NCBI RefSeq assembly: GCF_016909185.1
Contig: NZ_JAFBFH010000003.1
Span: 155,683 to 219,682 of the forward strand
Direction of reading: 5' to 3'
Origin: Siminovitchia thermophila
GTDB taxonomy: Bacteria; Bacillota; Bacilli; Bacillales; Bacillaceae_C
Length of the DNA stretch: 64,000 bases
Shown piece after piece: positions 18,305-27,237 of this stretch. Positions within the stretch are counted from its first letter, which is position 1, and the number at the start of each line of letters is the position of its first letter. The notes under the pieces are model-generated. The model saw nothing but the letters and a program-made list of their open reading frames with translations, was not told the origin of the DNA and ran no database searches. A program made the position numbers and the translations under genes.

Positions 18305-19189
18305 CTAATAAGTGCGAACCGCAATCAAGTCAGTCATTTGTTCGAGCAAGCCAGTCGACAGCTTCGTCTCCCTTAACGCCGCTTTCGCTTCATGAATATG
18401 GTACTGAAGCTGCTTTTTGGCTCCTTCCATCGTAAGTAGAGAAGGATAAGTGCTTTTTTGTCTGCCGGTGTCACTTCCCACCGGTTTCCCCAATACGTCT
18501 TCATCGCCTTCAACATCCAAAATATCATCACTTATTTGAAATCCTAGGCCAAGATGATATGAAAATTGTTGGAATGATCTGATTTGATCTTCCACGGCCC
18601 CGCCGATTGTGGCCCCGGCCAAAATGGCGAACGATAATAATTTTCCTGTTTTACGGTGGTGGATATTTTCAAGTTCATTTATTGTCAAGGATTTGTTTTC
18701 ACCTTCCATATCAGCCACTTGGCCGCCTACCATTCCCTCGGGACCTGCGCATTGGGCCAGTAAGTGAATCATGCTGACCCGTGTGGCAGGATTTAAAGAA
18801 GTATCAGCGGCGATCAATTCAAAAGCATATGTAAGCAAACCGTCTCCGGCCAAAATGGCCATCGCCTCTCCATACACTTTATGATTGGTTGGCAACCCTC
18901 TCCTTAAATCATCGTTATCCATGCTTGGAAGGTCGTCATGAATTAAAGAGTAGGTATGAATCATTTCCAGGGCCAAGGCGGCGGGAAGCCCAAGTATCGG
19001 ATCTTTGCCAAATGACTTAATGACAGCAAATAATAAAAGGGGCCTGATTCTTTTTCCCCCGGCTTTTAAAGAGTACGACATCGCGTCCTTCAGTTTGGGA
19101 GGAGCTTCAAGTTCCGAGATTTTCAATAACAACTGCTCGTTTAATAATTCCTTGTGCGTGTCCATAAATTGGTTCAAATCTGTGGTCAA
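18305..19189 (-). CDS. ispA: Farnesyl diphosphate synthase / geranyltranstransferase
   Basis: A protein of 294 aa. It condenses isopentenyl diphosphate with dimethylallyl and geranyl diphosphate. Both aspartate-rich motifs are intact: HDDLPSMDNDDLRRG (about residues 85-100) and ISDDILDVEGD (about 225-235). The length and the residues before the first motif (IHTYSLIHDD) fit bacterial FPP synthases. The ATG overlaps the xseB stop by 4 nt. The known pairing of ispA and dxs on either side of OLE and oapA is preserved. Confidence 0.95.
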   Translation of the reverse strand: MTTDLNQFMDTHKELLNEQLLLKISELEAPPKLKDAMSYSLKAGGKRIRPLLLFAVIKSFGKDPILGLPAALALEMIHTYSLIHDDLPSMDNDDLRRGLPTNHKVYGEAMAILAGDGLLTYAFELIAADTSLNPATRVSMIHLLAQCAGPEGMVGGQVADMEGENKSLTINELENIHHRKTGKLLSFAILAGATIGGAVEDQIRSFQQFSYHLGLGFQISDDILDVEGDEDVLGKPVGSDTGRQKSTYPSLLTMEGAKKQLQYHIHEAKAALRETKLSTGLLEQMTDLIAVRTY

Positions 19190-19416
19190 TCTTGCTCCTC
19201 CTCATGAATGTGAAACTCTTTTTCGCCTTCTTCGGTCAACACTTTCGTCAATTTTTCTTCCGCGAATTTTAATTTATCATGGCATATTTTAGATAATGCC
19301 ATCCCTTTTTGATACATTTCGAGAGCTTCTTCAAGGGGAATATCCCCTTCTTCCAATCGGACGATAATAGCCTCCAGCTCTTCGAGAGCTTGTTCAAACG
19401 TCAGTTTCTCACTCAT
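19186..19416 (-). CDS. xseB: Exodeoxyribonuclease VII small subunit
   Basis: A protein of 76 aa containing the family core LTFEQALEELEAIIVRLEEG and LEEALEMYQKGMALSKICHDKL, a helical protein that binds XseA. It overlaps xseA upstream and ispA downstream by 4 nt each, so xseA-xseB-ispA are translationally coupled. The C-terminal tail is unusually acidic (EEGEKEFHIHEEEQD). Confidence 0.94.
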   Translation of the reverse strand: MSEKLTFEQALEELEAIIVRLEEGDIPLEEALEMYQKGMALSKICHDKLKFAEEKLTKVLTEEGEKEFHIHEEEQD

Positions 19417-20765
19417 TCTTTTGCCCCCTTTTCCTTCTCATTTATCGTACAAAACAGCTTGCCATCCACAAGCTGGATCGCCAAGTTGTCCCCCTTTTCC
19501 GATTGGTGGATGCTTTTGAGCAGCTTCCCTTCCTCTGTATAAGCTATATTAAACCCTCTTCTCAATATATTTAACGGGTTTAAAGCTTCCAATGTGGCCA
19601 CTTTTCCAGAAAACTCTCCAGCTTTGGATTTAAAAACAGCTTTGGATTCCAATGCAAGCCTTCGTTCGGCCCGCAAAACTCTTTCCTTTCCAGACTTCAC
19701 GATTGACAGTGGATGATACCTGGAAAGTCCGTTGCTTAGATCTTCGTAACGATGCTTTTTTTTGAGGAGAATATGGTTTTGGGCATGATGTAGCTTCTCT
19801 GTCAATCTGTCCAAATGAAGCCATTTTTGTTCATATATTCTTTCGGGATTTCTAAACAAATATGATTGTTCCAAATAATTCAGCTTGCTTTTTCCTGTTT
19901 TAACAATTGCCGACATGCTTTGGTATAGCCTTGTTTTGCGCTGCATTAACTGATCCAGCAAATCATTTATGTGAGGGACAGCGAGTTCTGCGGCCGCTGT
20001 CGGAGTAGCCGCCCTTACATCGGCCGCAAAATCTGCGATGGTAAAGTCCGTTTCATGGCCTACTGCTGAAATGATGGGAATATGCGAGGCCGCGATTTCC
20101 CTAGCCACAATTTCTTCATTGAAAGCCCACAATTCCTCTATAGAGCCTCCGCCACGTCCGACAATAAGTACATCGGCAATATTTTTATCATTTGCTTTTC
20201 TAATGGCGTGAGCAATGGAGCCCGAGGCATTTACGCCTTGGACCATTGCCGGAATCACGATGATTTTTCCGATTGGGTAGCGGCGTTTCAAAGTTGTGAT
20301 AATATCTCTGATTGCGGCTCCAGTTGGAGATGTAATGACCCCGATCGTCTCGGGAAAAGCGGGAAGTGTTTTTTTCTTCTCCTCATGAAACAGTCCTTCT
20401 TTTTCAAGCTTTTCTTTTAATTGTTCATAAGCAAGATATAGTTCCCCTATTCCGTCCGGCTGCATTTCAGCTACATACATTTGATACTGCCCACTCATTT
20501 CATAGACAGTAACGCTCCCTTTGACAAGGACATGCATGCCGTTTTCCGGTGTGAATTTCAAGCTGGAAGCAAATCTGGAAAACATGACGGCATTAATGCG
20601 GGCGTGCTCATCTTTTAACGTAAAATACATATGACCGCTCGAATGCCTTTTAAAATTGGATATTTCTCCCTTGACGAGAATGTCCTTAAGATGCGGATCG
20701 GCATCAAACTTGCGCTTTATATATTTCGTTAGAGCTTTAATCGTTAAATATGTTGGTTTTTCCAT
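19413..20765 (-). CDS. xseA: Exodeoxyribonuclease VII large subunit
   Basis: A protein of 450 aa (B. subtilis 448). The N-terminal OB-fold (LKDILVKGEISNFKRHSSGH) binds single-stranded DNA; the catalytic domain contains VITSPTGAAIRDI and GRGGGSIEELWAFNEE (about residues 190-205) and VGHETDFTIADFAADVRAATPTAAAE in two stretches. A long coiled coil follows. The ATG at 20765 has AGGGGTAG upstream; the frame extends 22 codons further through a terminator and is not used. It begins the xseA-xseB-ispA unit. Confidence 0.95.
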   Translation of the reverse strand: MEKPTYLTIKALTKYIKRKFDADPHLKDILVKGEISNFKRHSSGHMYFTLKDEHARINAVMFSRFASSLKFTPENGMHVLVKGSVTVYEMSGQYQMYVAEMQPDGIGELYLAYEQLKEKLEKEGLFHEEKKKTLPAFPETIGVITSPTGAAIRDIITTLKRRYPIGKIIVIPAMVQGVNASGSIAHAIRKANDKNIADVLIVGRGGGSIEELWAFNEEIVAREIAASHIPIISAVGHETDFTIADFAADVRAATPTAAAELAVPHINDLLDQLMQRKTRLYQSMSAIVKTGKSKLNYLEQSYLFRNPERIYEQKWLHLDRLTEKLHHAQNHILLKKKHRYEDLSNGLSRYHPLSIVKSGKERVLRAERRLALESKAVFKSKAGEFSGKVATLEALNPLNILRRGFNIAYTEEGKLLKSIHQSEKGDNLAIQLVDGKLFCTINEKEKGAKE

Positions 20766-20785
20766 TTTTTCTACCCCTATTTCAG

Positions 20786-20819
20786 CAAAAAAGCTGTCCT
20801 TATGAATGTGACAGCTTTC
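20786..20819 (-). terminator. Terminator between folD and xseA
   Basis: On the minus strand GGAAAGCTGTC, an 11-nt loop, GACAGCTTTTTTG. It ends the yqhY-nusB-folD direction transcript about 45-78 nt after folD and 20 nt before the xseA start, indicating that xseA has its own promoter or is read through. Confidence 0.8.
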
Positions 20820-20863
20820 CGTGCAATCCATATGTTCATTTTACAATGTCTGCTTGTTGATTG

Positions 20864-21718
20864 CTAACGATTTAAAGTCCTTTTTGCTGATTTAACGGTA
20901 TTGTACAGCAACATGGTAATCGTCATCGGTCCAACGCCTCCGGGTACGGGTGTAATGAAAGCGGCTTTTTCTTTTACATCGTCAAAATCGACATCACCAC
21001 ATAGCTTGCCATTTTCATCCCTGTTAATCCCGACATCAATAACAACAGCTCCTTCTTTGATATAATCCGCTGTGATCATTTTAGGCTTCCCGACCGCGGC
21101 GACGAGAATATCGGCTTGATTTGTCAATGATTTCATATCTGCCGTTCTGGAATGGCAGTAAGTCACGGTGGCATTTTCCCGGAGTAAAAGCTGTCCCATC
21201 GGTTTTCCGACAATATTGCTCCGGCCGATAATGACAGCATGTTTGCCTTCCGGATCAATTCCCGTGTGCTTTAACATTTCCATTACCCCAAACGGTGTAC
21301 AAGGCAGGAAAGTGTCCTGGCCAGTCATCATTCTGCCAATATTTATGGGGTGAAATCCATCGACATCTTTTTCCGGTGAAATTTTTTCGATTACCTTCAT
21401 TTCTGAAATATGAGATGGGAGCGGCAGTTGTACCAAAATGCCGTGAATCGCATCATTTTCGTTCAGTTTTGTAATTTCAGCCAACAATGTTTCTTCAGGT
21501 GTATCAGAAGGCAATTCGATTAAGAGGGACTCCATGCCAATTTCTCGACAGCTTTTTTGCTTGGATTTGACATATGTTTTGGATGCAGGGTCATCCCCCA
21601 CTAAAATGACTGCCAACCCTGGCTTTACGCCCTTTTCGATAAGGGCTGCCACTTCTTCTTCCAATTCGCTCCTTATTTTCTTCGATATGTCTTTTCCATT
21701 TATTGTCTTATTTTTCAT
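20864..21718 (-). CDS. folD: Bifunctional methylene-THF dehydrogenase / methenyl-THF cyclohydrolase
   Basis: A protein of 284 aa. It interconverts 5,10-methylene-, methenyl- and 10-formyl-tetrahydrofolate with NADP. Signature segments are [15 protein letters not shown] with the catalytic lysine (about residue 54), [12 protein letters not shown], the Rossmann motif [14 protein letters not shown], and the C-terminal [18 protein letters not shown]. It overlaps nusB by 4 nt. It connects with the glycine cleavage genes and the 5-formyl-THF cyclo-ligase elsewhere in the window through one-carbon metabolism. Confidence 0.96.
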   Translation of the reverse strand: MKNKTINGKDISKKIRSELEEEVAALIEKGVKPGLAVILVGDDPASKTYVKSKQKSCREIGMESLLIELPSDTPEETLLAEITKLNENDAIHGILVQLPLPSHISEMKVIEKISPEKDVDGFHPINIGRMMTGQDTFLPCTPFGVMEMLKHTGIDPEGKHAVIIGRSNIVGKPMGQLLLRENATVTYCHSRTADMKSLTNQADILVAAVGKPKMITADYIKEGAVVIDVGINRDENGKLCGDVDFDDVKEKAAFITPVPGGVGPMTITMLLYNTVKSAKRTLNR

Positions 21719-22119
21719 GTTGATTCCTCCCGCCCCTGTTTCTCTCCTTTTATTTTTGATAAAATTCCATTAATAAATTGCCCCGATTTTTCATCCCCAA
21801 ATTTTTTCGCCACTTCAACGGCCTCATTAATCGCTACATTTGGAGGAACATTAGAGTACTTCAGTTCGTACGTTCCGATCCTGAGAATGTTTAAATCCAC
21901 CTTTGCCAGCCTCTCAATCGACCAGCGTTCCAAGTGTCTGCTGATTTCTTTATCGATGTTCCCGATGTTTTTAACGGTACCAAATATAAGCTCCTCTAAA
22001 AATGCATCTGAGGGACTTTCATCAAGAACATGATTTAATGCTTCCTTTGTATCGGCACCGCTCATGTCGATCTGAAAGAGTGCCTGCAGCGCCTTTTCAC
22101 GCGCCAATCTTCTTTTCAT
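21715..22119 (-). CDS. nusB: Transcription antitermination factor NusB
   Basis: A protein of 134 aa, all-helical RNA-binding factor for rRNA antitermination with NusE (S10). It begins [21 protein letters not shown] and has the conserved core [18 protein letters not shown] and [27 protein letters not shown] (two overlapping motifs). It overlaps folD by 4 nt. Upstream, more than 800 bp of gene-free repeats separate it from yqhY, its usual close neighbour. Confidence 0.96.
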   Translation of the reverse strand: MKRRLAREKALQALFQIDMSGADTKEALNHVLDESPSDAFLEELIFGTVKNIGNIDKEISRHLERWSIERLAKVDLNILRIGTYELKYSNVPPNVAINEAVEVAKKFGDEKSGQFINGILSKIKGEKQGREEST

Positions 22120-22234
22120 CTTTTTCTAAAACTCCTTTTTCAACGAATGGCCATTTTATTTATTTTTATTTTACCACAACGGGCGAAAATCAAGCCGTCT
22201 TCCATGAGAAAAAGCACAAGCTTTTCGTTTAACA

Positions 22235-22440
22235 ACGTAAAGCTGGGACACGCCACGAAACTTCTAATAGCGGCTGTTTTTCCTGTTTTTTGCCCGCTGG
22301 TTGCTAGCTGAGCCAATCGGGCGCTTGGAAGTTGGAGCCCGATTCCTTTTCTCGTTTTACCTCGATGCCTTGAAAGGAGGCCGCCTTACTGCCAGTTAAA
22401 GCGGGATAAGGCAAAATTTCTAGCAGCGGGTGATCGCTGA
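22235..22440 (+). repeat. Dispersed repeat R2, copy A
   Basis: Contains GCCCGCTGGTTGCTAGCTGA, CCAATCGGGCGCTTGG, TTTTACCTCGATGCCTTG and CTTACTGCCAGTTAAAGCGG. The same blocks recur inverted at 37118-37200 and 55013-55115. It lies in the nusB-yqhY gap; boundaries are approximate. Confidence 0.55.
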
Positions 22441-22489
22441 GTTAAAGCGGGGACGAACGAGCCAAAATAGTCTGTATTTGCTCTTCAAA

Positions 22490-22680
22490 ATAAGCTTTGT
22501 GGGACTTTTGCGCCAAGCTGAACAAAGCTTCTACGAAAAAAAGCGATGTCGCAGGAACTTTTTTATTGCTTATCGTCGTGCTCTGAACTTACTTCCTCGT
22601 AAAAGAAAACCACGCAAAAAAAGCGGGGGCTTTTTCGCGGAGAGAAGACGAAACGCTGACAATGATTTAACGCCCATTAC
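22490..22680 (+). repeat. Dispersed repeat R3, copy A
   Basis: Shares CCAAGCTGAACAAAGCTTC, CGTCGTGCTCTGAACTTACT, CCTCG and ACGAAACGCTGAC with 56672-56882 in the same order. The rest of the 22120-22913 gap (for example 22681-22913) shows no gene. Confidence 0.5.
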
Positions 22681-22913
22681 TTCGTACGCATAGTCATACA
22701 ACAGCGGAGCTTTCCTATTTTGTTAAAAAAGCTTGTGTTAAGGAAGCCGTTGCTCGCTGTAATTGTACCCGGGGTAATGAATATGTTCATTGCGGCAATA
22801 AACAATGCATATTTCCTGTAAAAAATGCGACGTTTTTCAAAAGTGATGTCAGACAAAACCGAGCATTAGCCTCGTGAAAATATCGAATTATTTTTTCTAT
22901 TTCCCAACAACGA

Positions 22914-22944
22914 AAAAGCCAAAGGGATTTCACCTCTGGCTCTT
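22914..22944 (-). terminator. Terminator of yqhY
   Basis: On the minus strand AAGAGCCAGAGG, a short loop, CCCTTTGGCTTTTTC, directly after the yqhY stop. Confidence 0.8.
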
Positions 22945-22945
22945 T

Positions 22946-23362
22946 TTATTGGTTTTGATAATCTTGTTCCGGCTCTTGTTTCGGATTGTCAAATGTCACT
23001 CCAACGATGTGAATGTTCACTTCTTCGACTTCCAGAGCAGTCATGTTCAAAAGTGCCTGCCTAATATTATCTTGAACCTTTTGAGCTACTGTCGGGATGG
23101 AAACGCCAAATTTCATCAAGCAATACACATCGACCTTTATGCCATCTTCGGCCAGTTCAACACGAATGCCTTTTCCGTGGTTTTTCTTGCCAAGTCGTTC
23201 CACTACACCAGTCGCAAAGCTGCCGCGCATTTGGGCGACCCCTTCTACTTCAGAAGCCGCAATCCCGGCAATTACCTCTATTACCTCAGGGGCAATTTCG
23301 ATTTTTCCATGAGCCTGATCATCGTCCTGATTCATTTCCAACATATTTACGTTTTCTTCCAC
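22946..23362 (-). CDS. yqhY: Asp23/Gls24 family protein YqhY
   Basis: A protein of 138 aa. The Asp23 domain spans GKIEIAPEVIEVIAGIAASE to NIHIVGVTF. In B. subtilis YqhY is encoded with accB-accC and is linked to control of acetyl-CoA carboxylase activity. The start is GTG 23362 with GGAGG 8 nt upstream; a GTG three codons earlier falls inside the Shine-Dalgarno sequence. It lies 15 nt after accC, so accB-accC-yqhY form one unit closed by a terminator. Confidence 0.9.
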   Translation of the reverse strand: MEENVNMLEMNQDDDQAHGKIEIAPEVIEVIAGIAASEVEGVAQMRGSFATGVVERLGKKNHGKGIRVELAEDGIKVDVYCLMKFGVSIPTVAQKVQDNIRQALLNMTALEVEEVNIHIVGVTFDNPKQEPEQDYQNQ

Positions 23363-23377
23363 TTGTAACACCTCCGT

Positions 23378-24733
23378 TTATTTTTCATTCATGATCGGAT
23401 ACAGATCAAGAAACTTCGTATTGAAGTCACCGCTCACAAACGCTTCGTTTTCCAAAAGCTTTAAATGGAACGGAATGGTCGTATGAACACCTTCAATGAC
23501 AAACTCTTCCAACGCCCTTTTCATTCTCGCGATGGCTTCTTCCCGGGTGGCTCCGTAAGAGATCACCTTTGCAATCATGGAATCGTAGTAAGGGGGGATC
23601 GTATAGCCCGGATATACTCCGGAATCCACCCGGACACCCATACCACCTGGAGGTAAATACATGTCAATTGTACCTGCTGAGGGCATGAAGTTTTTTTCCG
23701 GATTTTCCGCGTTAATTCGGCACTCTATCGACCACCCTTTCAACGCCACTTCTTCCTGGGTAAGCGACAGCTCATGATTGGCCGCCACATTGATTTGTTC
23801 CTTAATTAAATCAACACCCGTTACCATTTCCGTGACAGGATGCTCAACCTGTATTCTTGTATTCATTTCCATAAAGTAAAATGTATTTTCCCTATGGTCA
23901 AAAATAAACTCCACTGTTCCCGCTCCGGAATAATCAACTGCTTTTGCGGCATTGATGGCAGCCTGCCCCATCTTTTCCCTCAATTCCTGATTGAGTGCGG
24001 GGGACGGCGTTTCTTCCAGCAGCTTTTGCAGCCTGCGCTGGATTGTACAATCCCTTTCTCCCAAATGGATCACATTTCCATGATTATCAGCCATGATTTG
24101 TATTTCTACATGCCGGAAATCGGTGATATATTTTTCAATATAGACTCCTGGATTTCCAAAAGCAGTTAACGCCTCGCGTTGGGTGACTTCCATTCCCTTG
24201 ATCAATTCTTCTTCGCTGTGCGCGGGCCTGATTCCTTTTCCGCCTCCGCCAGCTGTAGCCTTAATGATAACCGGGTAGCCAATTTGTTCTGCGATCTTGA
24301 TCGCCTCTTCCGTGCTTTCCACAATACCTTCAGATCCGGGAACAATCGGGACGCCTGCTTCTTTCATTGTCGCGCGGGCCACATCTTTTGTTCCCATTTT
24401 TGAAATAGCTTCCGGGCTCGGGCCGATAAAAGTGATATTGCATTCACGGCATAGTTCAGCGAAGTCTGCGTTTTCCGCCAGAAATCCGTAACCGGGATGA
24501 ATGGCGTCACAGCCCGTCAGTTTAGCGACACTCACCACATTTGCCGAGTTCAAGTAACTGTCTTTGGACGCCTTCGGACCAATACAATAAGCCTCATCCG
24601 CCAATTGTACATGCAATGCCTCTTTATCCGCTTCCGAGTAAACCGCTACCGTTTCTATCCCCATTTCCATACAGGCACGGATGACACGGACAGCAATTTC
24701 TCCCCTGTTGGCAATTAATACTTTCTTTATCAT
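23378..24733 (-). CDS. accC: Acetyl-CoA carboxylase, biotin carboxylase subunit
   Basis: A protein of 451 aa. ATP-grasp enzyme that carboxylates biotin on AccB using bicarbonate. Visible: N-terminal [35 protein letters not shown], the glycine-rich ATP loop [12 protein letters not shown] (about residue 160), the catalytic [19 protein letters not shown], and the C-terminal [18 protein letters not shown]. Length is normal. It follows accB by 12 nt. Confidence 0.97.
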   Translation of the reverse strand: MIKKVLIANRGEIAVRVIRACMEMGIETVAVYSEADKEALHVQLADEAYCIGPKASKDSYLNSANVVSVAKLTGCDAIHPGYGFLAENADFAELCRECNITFIGPSPEAISKMGTKDVARATMKEAGVPIVPGSEGIVESTEEAIKIAEQIGYPVIIKATAGGGGKGIRPAHSEEELIKGMEVTQREALTAFGNPGVYIEKYITDFRHVEIQIMADNHGNVIHLGERDCTIQRRLQKLLEETPSPALNQELREKMGQAAINAAKAVDYSGAGTVEFIFDHRENTFYFMEMNTRIQVEHPVTEMVTGVDLIKEQINVAANHELSLTQEEVALKGWSIECRINAENPEKNFMPSAGTIDMYLPPGGMGVRVDSGVYPGYTIPPYYDSMIAKVISYGATREEAIARMKRALEEFVIEGVHTTIPFHLKLLENEAFVSGDFNTKFLDLYPIMNEK

Positions 24734-24745
24734 TTCATTCGCTCC

Positions 24746-25264
24746 TTACCTAGGCTTCACTAAAAACAATGGTTGGCCGTATTCTACGAGTTCACCATCT
24801 TTCACTAATATTTGTACAATTTCCCCTTCGACTTCTGCTTCAATTTCGTTGAAGAGTTTCATCGCTTCAACGATGCAGACAACGGTATTTTCATTTACAC
24901 TGGATCCCACTTTTACGTAAGGTTCACTGTCAGGTGAAGGAGCCTGGTAAAACGTTCCGACCATTGGAGAAGTAATTTTATGTAAGTTGCTCTCATCGTC
25001 GGCTTCCTGAGCAGTAGCTGGCTGCACCGAGTCGGCTTCTGTTTGTGTCTGTACAGGTGCAGGCTGCACAGGTGGCGCTTCACTTGGAATAATCTGCTGT
25101 TCTGGAAGCGGTTGGACTGGTGCCTGGGATTGTGCCTCTTGTACAGTTTTATAGCCTTTTTTCTTCAACTTGATTTTTGAACCGTCATGTTCATAAACAA
25201 ACTCGTCAATATCCGATTGATTTACTAACTTAATGATTTCACGTATTTCCTGTACCTTCAACAT
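24746..25264 (-). CDS. accB: Acetyl-CoA carboxylase, biotin carboxyl carrier protein
   Basis: A protein of 172 aa. It has an N-terminal [18 protein letters not shown], a linker rich in P, Q, V and A (about residues 40-95), and the C-terminal biotinyl domain with the biotinylated lysine in [15 protein letters not shown] (about residue 135). The ATG at 25264 has GAAGGAG upstream; in-frame sequence further upstream is not used. Confidence 0.96.
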   Translation of the reverse strand: MLKVQEIREIIKLVNQSDIDEFVYEHDGSKIKLKKKGYKTVQEAQSQAPVQPLPEQQIIPSEAPPVQPAPVQTQTEADSVQPATAQEADDESNLHKITSPMVGTFYQAPSPDSEPYVKVGSSVNENTVVCIVEAMKLFNEIEAEVEGEIVQILVKDGELVEYGQPLFLVKPR

Positions 25265-25389
25265 GTACGACACTCCTTCAAAGTTATGGATAGCTCTTAA
25301 TATCATAATATAACAGGTGCCATAAATTCAATGAAAGACAGAAAGAAGCCGCGAACTTTTTACTGCGACGAACCAATATGTATGGAAAA

Positions 25390-25427
25390 TAAAAAGACGG
25401 ACAGGATTGATTCCCTCCGTCTTTCTA
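25390..25427 (-). terminator. Terminator of the spoIIIA operon
   Basis: On the minus strand AAAGACGGAGGG, a loop, TCCTGTCCGTCTTTTTATT, starting at the spoIIIAH stop. It separates sporulation-specific transcription from accB. Confidence 0.85.
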
Positions 25428-25955
25428 TCATTTCGTCTGAAATTCTACTGTGGCCACCGTGTTCGTTCCGAGCTCTTCTCTGACCATTTGTAAAATGCGG
25501 GCCGCATCGGCTCGGGAATGTTCTTTCGCTTTTACAGTAATTAAAAATTGATCATTTTCTGCTCTGACTAAAGCATCTTCATAACCAAGTGTCTTGATTA
25601 AGCTTTCCAAGGTTTTCTCTTTTGTATCAAGTGCGGTCAGCTCGTTCATTTTTGTCACCAGCTCATTTTTCTCATCTGCAGATAAATCAGGGGATGCCAC
25701 CTTGTTTGTCAAGTCGGCTATTTCTTTGCCTCTTTTATCCTGGATGTCAAGCCGGACGGCTTCAAATGCTTCATCCCCCGCCGCTTCAGTAAGTACTTTC
25801 ATGTCTTGTTTACTCGCTTCCCCTTTTTCCTCGGTGCTATTTTTAGTGGCGGCGATATCTTCCTTTGCCGGATCGGATGTTACATAATAAACAGACAATA
25901 CCACTACAAGGCTCAGCATCGTCAACAACCAAACTGTTTGTTTTTTCAACAACAT
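25428..25955 (-). CDS. spoIIIAH: Stage III sporulation protein AH
   Basis: A protein of 175 aa with an N-terminal membrane helix (TVWLLTMLSLVVVLSVYYV, about residues 7-26), an acidic linker and a C-terminal domain of the YscJ/FliF ring-building type (about 85-172). SpoIIIAH is made in the mother cell and pairs with forespore SpoIIQ across the intermembrane space, forming the channel that supports late forespore gene expression. It directly abuts spoIIIAG and ends the operon. Confidence 0.93.
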   Translation of the reverse strand: MLLKKQTVWLLTMLSLVVVLSVYYVTSDPAKEDIAATKNSTEEKGEASKQDMKVLTEAAGDEAFEAVRLDIQDKRGKEIADLTNKVASPDLSADEKNELVTKMNELTALDTKEKTLESLIKTLGYEDALVRAENDQFLITVKAKEHSRADAARILQMVREELGTNTVATVEFQTK

Positions 25956-26612
25956 TTACGAATCCCCCTTTGACTTTTTCGGCATGACAGCCACTTTATG
26001 GCTTGGGACATCCAGTCCCCTTGTTACCGCCTCTACAATCCATTTTTTCACTTGCAACTTTTCAGCTCCTCCCGCCACAATCAAAACGCCCTTAATCTCA
26101 GGCTTTTTCGTCTCCGAAATAAGTGGCACTTCTTTATCACCTTCCCGAATGAGGACAAGTTCGTCTTCGGTTGACTGGTCTTCTACTTTCCTTGTTCCTC
26201 CCTCTTTATCTTCCTCTACTGTTGTTTGATTTTTCAGTGTCATGTTTTTTTCATAGACATTTTTCTTTGTAGCTTCTATATTGACAAAGACCATGACGTC
26301 ATGGACTCCGACAATCTCGTTCAACACTTCCTTCATTTCGTCTTCATACTGTTTTTCCAGTAATTTGATTGTCTCCTCGGCATCTTTAGTGGAGCCGAAA
26401 GTTTCTGTATATTTCTCATTTGCTTCTTCCTCTTTTAACACGGCTGCCGGCTCATGATTTTTATCAGGTTTTGCGAGATCAGAAATAATCATCAGCGCCA
26501 CACCGGCCAGAATCAGTATGGCCGCATAATAAAACTTATTATTTTTGTTACGGCCATCTTTTTTATTTCCGTCAAATATGTTTTTCAACCAATCAAGAGG
26601 ACCGTTTTTCAT
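25956..26612 (-). CDS. spoIIIAG: Stage III sporulation protein AG
   Basis: A protein of 218 aa. One membrane helix (FYYAAILILAGVALMIISDL, about 27-46) follows a short cytosolic basic N-terminus. The outer part has the conserved KEVLNEIVGVHDVMVFVNIE and KKPEIKGVLIVAGGAEKLQVK, the ring-forming fold that makes a large oligomeric pore with other SpoIIIA proteins. It lies 3 nt after spoIIIAF and has no gap to spoIIIAH. Confidence 0.93.
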   Translation of the reverse strand: MKNGPLDWLKNIFDGNKKDGRNKNNKFYYAAILILAGVALMIISDLAKPDKNHEPAAVLKEEEANEKYTETFGSTKDAEETIKLLEKQYEDEMKEVLNEIVGVHDVMVFVNIEATKKNVYEKNMTLKNQTTVEEDKEGGTRKVEDQSTEDELVLIREGDKEVPLISETKKPEIKGVLIVAGGAEKLQVKKWIVEAVTRGLDVPSHKVAVMPKKSKGDS

Positions 26613-26615
26613 AAA

Positions 26616-27224
26616 TTATTGGTTCCTCCCCTCGCCTGCAACTTCTATTTTTTCCGCTGGTACATCCCAATACTGTGACAGCATGGCTATCATGTCTTCT
26701 GCTGATTCCGGAAGCCGGTCTGTCGACTGTTGTTCGAGGTCAACCGTTACTTCCTGTACCTTTTTGATTTCTCCCGTCTTTGTTTCCGGTTCCAGGTGAA
26801 CCGTAATTTTTTGGATGTTTTCTGGCATGTCTTCCGCGCCGGGTTTGCTTTTAATATTGATGTTCGTTATGACCATTCCATATCGGTTGATCATCTCCTT
26901 CTCTACTAATTCTTTCATTTGGACAGCCATTTGCTTTAATATATATGCATCGTTTGATGATTCTATTTCTTTTTTTTTCTCTTCTGTTTTTTCTTGAAGA
27001 ATGGCCCCGGTTTCATCATGAGGATCAAAAAAGGCGGCAATGAGGTCTTCCACATCAGCAGAAAATAGTTTGAAAACAGGAGTTATGACGATCGTTATAA
27101 GCAACAGCCCGGTTACGAGCTTGACATATTTCCTCATGCTCGAGTCAGGCAGAAGCATATCGACGATCATAGCAAGCATGATAAAAATGACGATATTGGT
27201 GATCCACTCTGTTAAAAATGCCAA
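26616..27224 (-). CDS. spoIIIAF: Stage III sporulation protein AF
   Basis: A protein of 202 aa. Two N-terminal membrane helices (ITNIVIFIMLAMIVDMLLP and YVKLVTGLLLITIVITPVF) precede a soluble domain of the YscJ/FliF-like type (about 90-190). I place the start at TTG 27224, preceded by GAGGAGGGG, to give MAFLTEWITNIVIF; the frame is open for 45 codons further into spoIIIAE but without a site. It starts 14 nt downstream of the spoIIIAE stop. Confidence 0.92.
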   Translation of the reverse strand: MAFLTEWITNIVIFIMLAMIVDMLLPDSSMRKYVKLVTGLLLITIVITPVFKLFSADVEDLIAAFFDPHDETGAILQEKTEEKKKEIESSNDAYILKQMAVQMKELVEKEMINRYGMVITNINIKSKPGAEDMPENIQKITVHLEPETKTGEIKKVQEVTVDLEQQSTDRLPESAEDMIAMLSQYWDVPAEKIEVAGEGRNQ

Positions 27225-27237
27225 TGCCGCCCCTCCT

